10,674 nucleotides of DNA from Firmicutes bacterium UBA4882 (lineage in GTDB: Bacteria > Bacillota > UBA4882): contig DHDG01000008.1 of NCBI GenBank assembly GCA_002399265.1, forward strand, positions 25,464 through 36,137, written 5' to 3'. The notes beneath the pieces were generated by a model. The model worked only from the letters and a program-made list of their open reading frames with translations. It did no database searches and was not told the DNA's origin. Below are positions 7,250 to 10,674 of this stretch, piece after piece. Position 1 is the first letter of the stretch; each line of letters opens with the position of its first letter. The translations under genes were made by a program, and so were the position numbers.

Positions 7250-7289
7250 TAATCGCACGATTGCACAATGAAAGTGGGAGGGGAATAGC

Positions 7290-8858
7290 ATGAAACTCGA
7301 TCTTGATCAGGCTTTGATTTCGCGGGCCCGTACTGCGGCAGCTTCGATTGCCGACGGCGTCATGGCGGAAATCAAGCCTTGCACGACTGTCGCTGTCGAA
7401 CGATCGATTCTAAGGCTCCTGGGAGTAGACGGCGTTGATGTTGACGGGGTACCGCTCCCCAATGTAGTGGTAGACCGGATGGCCGAAGAAGGCCTGCTTG
7501 GTCTGGGCGCCGCCCGCGTAATGGCGCGCGCCATGGCCGCCACCGGTGACGACGTGAACACCATTGCCGCCAAAATCAGTCGGGACGAAATTGAGCTGGC
7601 GGAGCTGCCAACAGCTGGTGAAGCCGCCGGTATGGCCAAGATCAGTGCCATCGCCACTAAGAGCGTGGCGCGCATCGCAGCCAACCGCAATTACCGCGAA
7701 GAATTCATCGCCAAACACGACGAAGCACCGACTCCCTGGCTTTATGTAATTGTGGCCACTGGGAATATTTACGAAGATGTCAAGCAGGCGACGGCGGCCG
7801 CTCAGGCAGGAGCTGACGTCATCGCGGTGATTCGGAGTACGGCGCAAAGCCTGCTGGATTATGTGCCTTATGGCGCTACTACGGAAGGATTCGGCGGCAC
7901 CTATGCCACCCAGGAGAACTTCCGCATCATGCGGGCCGCCCTAGACGAAATTGGTCAGGAGCTGGGGCGCTATATCAGATTAGTCAACTATGCTTCCGGG
8001 CTGTGCATGCCGGAAATCGCGGCCATGGGCGCTTTGGAACGCCTTGATATGATGCTGAACGATGCGATGTACGGCATCCTTTTCCGCGATATTAATATGT
8101 TGCGCACCTTAGCGGACCAGCACTTTTCGCGCATGATCAACTCCGCGGCCGGCATAATCATCAATACTGGAGAGGATAATTACCTCACCACTGCCGACGC
8201 CGTCGAAGCCGCTCATACCGTGCTCGCTTCGCAGTTTGTCAATGAGGCGCTGGCCTTGCGCTCCGGTCTGCCGGAAGAACAAATGGGACTCGGCCACGCG
8301 TTTGAAATTGATCCCGCCATGGAAGACAGTTTGCTGCTGGAAATCGCGCAGGCTGAGATGGCGCGTGAGATTTTCCCGAAACATCCGCTGAAGTATATGC
8401 CGCCCACCAAATTCATGACCGGTGATATCTTCCGCGGTCACTTGATGAACGGGATGTTTAATTTGACCGGCGTGTTAACGGATCAGCATATTCAGCTGCT
8501 GGGTATCCTTACGGAAGCGATCCATACGCCGTTCATGCAGGATCGGGATCTGGCAATTCGCAATGCCAAGCATGTCTTTAATTCAGCCAGGCACTTGCGG
8601 TCAGAAATTGAGTTTGTCAAAGGCGGGCGCATCCAGCGCCGGGCGGCGGAAGTGCTCGGTTTGGCAACTAATTTGCTTGAGGAAATTGCCGCCTCCGGGC
8701 TGATGGCGGCGATCGAAAAAGGTCTGTTTGCCGAGATTAAGAGACCGCGCGATGGCGGCCGCGGTCTGGAAGGGGTCGTCCGCAAAGCAAGCGGTTATGT
8801 CAATCCATTCGAAGAGTTGCTGCAGAAAGAAATTAACGCGAGGAGGGTCGGCCAATGA
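7290..8858 (+). CDS. kamD: Lysine 5,6-aminomutase alpha subunit (adenosylcobalamin- and PLP-dependent)
   Basis: This is the large subunit of the B12- and PLP-dependent aminomutase that moves the terminal amino group of L-beta-lysine (or D-lysine) to the neighbouring carbon, giving 3,5-diaminohexanoate. The 522 aa length is normal. The catalytic TIM-barrel region is recognisable from about residue 150: WLYVIVATGNIYEDV, then RSTAQSLLDYVPYGATTEG (182-200) and GGTYATQENFRIMRAAL, a signature of lysine 5,6- and ornithine 4,5-aminomutase large subunits. The C-terminal part holds PPTKFMTGDIFRGH and NPFEELL. The start is ATG with a strong GGGAGGGG site (7276-7283). The stop overlaps the kamE start (ATGA), fitting 1:1 production of the two subunits. 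It is distinguished from ornithine aminomutase (OraE) by the lysine-pathway neighbours and by the separate full-length beta subunit. Confidence 0.97.
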   Translation: MKLDLDQALISRARTAAASIADGVMAEIKPCTTVAVERSILRLLGVDGVDVDGVPLPNVVVDRMAEEGLLGLGAARVMARAMAATGDDVNTIAAKISRDEIELAELPTAGEAAGMAKISAIATKSVARIAANRNYREEFIAKHDEAPTPWLYVIVATGNIYEDVKQATAAAQAGADVIAVIRSTAQSLLDYVPYGATTEGFGGTYATQENFRIMRAALDEIGQELGRYIRLVNYASGLCMPEIAAMGALERLDMMLNDAMYGILFRDINMLRTLADQHFSRMINSAAGIIINTGEDNYLTTADAVEAAHTVLASQFVNEALALRSGLPEEQMGLGHAFEIDPAMEDSLLLEIAQAEMAREIFPKHPLKYMPPTKFMTGDIFRGHLMNGMFNLTGVLTDQHIQLLGILTEAIHTPFMQDRDLAIRNAKHVFNSARHLRSEIEFVKGGRIQRRAAEVLGLATNLLEEIAASGLMAAIEKGLFAEIKRPRDGGRGLEGVVRKASGYVNPFEELLQKEINARRVGQ

Positions 8859-9604
8859 ATGCGATGAACATCGGCACGGTCCGGCCGTACGGCGATACCG
8901 AAAACGACGGCAAGATTCAGTTATCATTCACTCTGCCGGTCCCTGCCGGGGCGCGCGCCCAAGAAGCGGCCCGCCGCCTGGTGTTGAAAATGGGTTTTGA
9001 GGAAGCCGCCGTGGCGCACATGCGGGAGATGGGCAAAGGCTTTACCTTTTTCGTAGTCTATGGGCGTTGTCTGCATAGCGTCAATTATGATGAGATCGAA
9101 GCTGCGGAAGTGCAGGTCGCGGCCATGAGTCATAAAGAGATCGAACAGTTTATCGAAGAAAAGATCGGTCGCCCGATTGTGGTAGTCGCCGCCTGCACAG
9201 GAACCGACGCCCATACGGTTGGAATCGATGCCATTATCAATGTCAAAGGCTACAATGGCGAAAAAGGGCTGGAAAGCTACAACTGGTTTAAGACCTATAA
9301 CATGGGCAGTCAGGTGCCGAATGAGGCTCTGATCGCCAAAGCAGTGGAAGTTGGGGCAGACGCCATTCTGGTTTCCCAGGTGGTCACCCAAAAAAATGTC
9401 CACATTACAAACCTGACGCGTCTGGCCGATTTACTGGAAGCAGAAGGCCTGCGCGAAAAAATCATCACCATCGTCGGCGGACCGCGTGTCAGCCACGAGT
9501 TTGCGCTCGAGCTGGGCTTTGACGCCGGCTTTGGGCCGGGGACGATCCCGACCCATGTTGGGTCCTATCTGGCACAGGAGTTGGAGCGCCGTCAGGCAAA
9601 GTAG
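8855..9604 (+). CDS. kamE: Lysine 5,6-aminomutase beta subunit (cobalamin-binding)
   Basis: This is the small subunit that carries the B12-binding domain and supplies the PLP lysine; it forms an alpha2beta2 enzyme with KamD. It has 249 aa, slightly shorter than the Clostridium sticklandii protein (about 262), the difference being at the N-terminus. The cobalamin motif DAHTVG (D118-G123) supplies H120 as lower axial ligand. K131 in NVKGYNGEKG is the PLP lysine. Both match the C. sticklandii residues H133 and K144 with a common offset of 13. The C-terminal Rossmann-like B12 domain has GADAILVSQVVTQ and VGGPRVSHEFA...GFGPGT. The start overlaps the kamD stop by 4 bases. The last five codons and stop (RRQAK-TAG) are repeated in tandem just after the gene, so the C-terminus may have arisen by duplication. 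Confidence 0.97.
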   Translation: MNAMNIGTVRPYGDTENDGKIQLSFTLPVPAGARAQEAARRLVLKMGFEEAAVAHMREMGKGFTFFVVYGRCLHSVNYDEIEAAEVQVAAMSHKEIEQFIEEKIGRPIVVVAACTGTDAHTVGIDAIINVKGYNGEKGLESYNWFKTYNMGSQVPNEALIAKAVEVGADAILVSQVVTQKNVHITNLTRLADLLEAEGLREKIITIVGGPRVSHEFALELGFDAGFGPGTIPTHVGSYLAQELERRQAK

Positions 9605-9622
9605 CGCCGTCAGGCTAAGTAG
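9587..9622 (+). repeat. 18-bp tandem duplication spanning the kamE stop codon
   Basis: CGCCGTCAGGCAAAGTAG (9587-9604) is followed directly by CGCCGTCAGGCTAAGTAG (9605-9622), identical at 17 of 18 positions. Each unit reads RRQAK-stop in the kamE frame, giving two stop codons 18 bases apart. A third, partial CGC start follows at 9623. Replication slippage is the likely cause. The second copy also supplies the left arm of the next hairpin. Confidence 0.85.
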
Positions 9623-9660
9623 CGCGGCCAGTCAGCAACGCCAGTAGGTTAACCGCGCTA
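9620..9660 (+). other. Long-range hairpin in the kamE-kal spacer
   Basis: TAGCGCGG (9620-9627) is the exact inverse of CCGCGCTA (9653-9660), separated by 25 bases. An A/G-rich run follows rather than Ts, so it is not an intrinsic terminator for + strand transcription. In the 117-base gap between kamE and kal it could be an mRNA processing or stabilising stem. The seven-gene order suggests transcription continues through it. Confidence 0.4.
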
Positions 9661-9721
9661 AAGGAAAAGGGCAAATGTATCGCGAATTCAAAAAATCTAC
9701 AACAATAGGAGGCTGATCCAA

Positions 9722-10105
9722 ATGGAAGTGATAATTCGTTTGCGGATGAGTCAAGCCGACGCACATTACGGCGGGGATTTGGTGGATGGGGCCAGGATGC
9801 TGGCACTGTTCGGAGATGTCGCCACGGAATTGCTGATCCGGCGCGACGGCGATGAGGGCTTGTTCGTAGCCTATGACAATGTTGAGTTCAAAGCGCCGGT
9901 CTATGCAGGGGATTTCATCGAAGCCGTCGGACGCATTGTCAAAGAAGGAAATTCTTCCAGACGCATGGAATTTGAAGCCCGTAAGGTGATCACCTCGCTG
10001 CGTGATCCCGCCAATCCCTCAGCCGCTGATGTGCTCGCGGAGCCGATTATTGTCACAAAAGCCAGCGGCACTTGCGTAGTCCCCAAGGATAAACAGCGCA
10101 AGTAG
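9722..10105 (+). CDS. kal: 3-aminobutyryl-CoA ammonia-lyase
   Basis: Kal eliminates ammonia from L-3-aminobutyryl-CoA to give crotonyl-CoA, which is then reduced to butyryl-CoA. The 127 aa protein is of normal length for this small hotdog-fold enzyme. The opening RLRMSQADAHYGGDLVDGA, then LFGDVATELLIRRDGDEGL and VEFKAPVYAGDFIEA, are the recognisable family blocks; the AHYGG segment follows the hotdog (thioesterase-like) pattern. An AGGAGG site lies 9 bases before the ATG. It sits 117 bases after kamE, the longest gap in the lysine operon, and 91 bases before kce. Confusion with other hotdog proteins (thioesterases, MaoC hydratases) is unlikely given the strong N-terminal block and the neighbours. 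Confidence 0.93.
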   Translation: MEVIIRLRMSQADAHYGGDLVDGARMLALFGDVATELLIRRDGDEGLFVAYDNVEFKAPVYAGDFIEAVGRIVKEGNSSRRMEFEARKVITSLRDPANPSAADVLAEPIIVTKASGTCVVPKDKQRK

Positions 10106-10182
10106 TGGCGGCCTTGACGCTCGGCGTGCGATGCTTGGTGCGCATTCGCGCATGATCAGAAATAATAAAAACCGTTCAAGAC

Positions 10183-10188
10183 AGGAGG
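10183..10188 (+). promoter_or_regulatory. Ribosome binding site AGGAGG supporting a TTG start for kce
   Basis: A consensus AGGAGG lies 8 bases before the TTG at 10197. The next in-frame ATG is codon 10, which would remove the first beta strand (KLVIVAAM) of the family, so the TTG is preferred. With it, the metal-binding histidines fall at residues 46 and 48, as in characterised Kce. Confidence 0.8.
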
Positions 10189-10196
10189 TAATTACT

Positions 10197-10674
10197 TTGG
10201 ATAAATTAGTGATTGTGGCGGCCATGACTGGCGCCGAGACCACCAAAGCACACAACCCGGCCCTGCCGGCTTCTCCGGAGGAGATCATTCGCTCGGCGGT
10301 GGAATGCCGCAAAGCGGGTGCTTCCATGGTGCACCTGCACGTGCGCGACGACCAGGAACAACCCACGCAGGATGTTGAGGTTTTCCGGAAAGTGGTCGAA
10401 GGCATCCGCCGCGAAACGGACTTGATCGTGCAGATCTCAGCTGGCGGGGCCGTGACTGCAACCGCCGACGAACGCTTGGCCCCACTGGTTCTCAAACCTG
10501 AGATGGCTTCGTTGACAACTGGCACGGTGAACTTTAGTGATGATGTTTTCATGAATACGCCGTCAATGATCGCCACGTTCGCCCAGCGCATGAAGGAACT
10601 CGGCATCCGGCCGGAAGTGGAAGTCTTCGAAGTTGGCATGATCAACAACGCGCTGCGGCTGGTCAAAAAAGGTT
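10197..10674 (+). CDS. kce: 3-keto-5-aminohexanoate cleavage enzyme (BKACE family), 3'-truncated by the window edge
   Basis: Kce condenses 3-keto-5-aminohexanoate with acetyl-CoA and splits it into acetoacetate and 3-aminobutyryl-CoA, a zinc-dependent Claisen-type reaction. The first 159 residues are visible out of roughly 270-280; the frame is open to the right edge. The TIM-barrel beginning is clear: VAAMTGAETTKAHNPALPASPEEI with E14, the position that contacts the substrate amino group in the Cloacimonas enzyme. HLHVRD follows with H46 and H48 as zinc ligands. Then come QISAGGAV and KPEMASLTTGTVNFSDDVF. The zinc-ligand glutamate and arginine of the second half are beyond the window. The BKACE family has several substrate classes, but the full lysine operon upstream makes Kce by far the most likely. 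It begins with TTG, like kamA. Confidence 0.94.
   Translation, partial: MDKLVIVAAMTGAETTKAHNPALPASPEEIIRSAVECRKAGASMVHLHVRDDQEQPTQDVEVFRKVVEGIRRETDLIVQISAGGAVTATADERLAPLVLKPEMASLTTGTVNFSDDVFMNTPSMIATFAQRMKELGIRPEVEVFEVGMINNALRLVKKG

Noticed and set aside
8924..9403. 159-codon open frame on the - strand opposite kamE
   Set aside because: Shadow of kamE, which has its B12 and PLP residues intact.
10019..10666. 215-codon open frame on the - strand across the kal 3' end and kce
   Set aside because: The + strand frame from 10197 has the Kce zinc-site HLHVRD and a consensus ribosome site. The - frame is Ser/Arg/Thr-rich with no family likeness.
1..10674. CRISPR arrays, tRNA or rRNA genes, insertion sequences, phage genes
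   Set aside because: No spaced direct repeats, cloverleaf-like sequence, transposase motifs or terminal inverted repeats were seen.

Overview
This window comes from an endospore-forming, anaerobic, amino-acid-fermenting bacterium of the Bacillota. Two things show this: a ger(x)A-type spore germinant receptor operon, and a nearly complete operon for fermenting lysine to acetate and butyrate. The moderately GC-rich composition would suit a spore-forming Negativicute (Sporomusa-like) or a Desulfotomaculum-like clostridium. That placement is a guess; the sequence alone does not decide it. All genes lie on the + strand and coding density is high.

Layout. Positions 1-3509 hold the A, B and C subunits of a germinant receptor. 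The A gene runs off the left edge, A and B overlap by 4 bases (ATGA), and the C gene follows B after 4 bases. Positions 3510-3705 form a compact control region. It contains a 14-bp perfect palindrome, a strong rho-independent terminator for the ger operon, a good sigma-54 type -24/-12 element overlapping the end of that terminator, and a 20-bp imperfect dyad just before the next gene. From 3706 to the right edge there are seven genes in the order kdd, kamA, kamB, kamD, kamE, kal, kce; the last is cut by the window.

Pathway. KamA (radical SAM, PLP) converts L-lysine to L-beta-lysine. KamD-KamE (adenosylcobalamin, PLP) moves the terminal amino group to give 3,5-diaminohexanoate. Kdd oxidatively deaminates this to 3-keto-5-aminohexanoate (also called 5-amino-3-oxohexanoate). 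Kce condenses it with acetyl-CoA to give acetoacetate and 3-aminobutyryl-CoA. Kal removes ammonia to give crotonyl-CoA, which enters butyrate formation. KamB is a P-loop protein thought to help reactivate the B12 enzyme. Its usual MutS-like partner KamC, which in known lysine clusters sits between kamB and kamD, is absent here. The CoA-transferase, lysine permease and crotonyl-CoA reduction genes are not in the window and may lie downstream.

I did not find a convincing undescribed system. The best leads are the sigma-54-like promoter with its nearby dyads, the kamB-without-kamC arrangement with low-complexity insertions in KamB, and a tandem duplication of the kamE 3' end that includes the stop codon.
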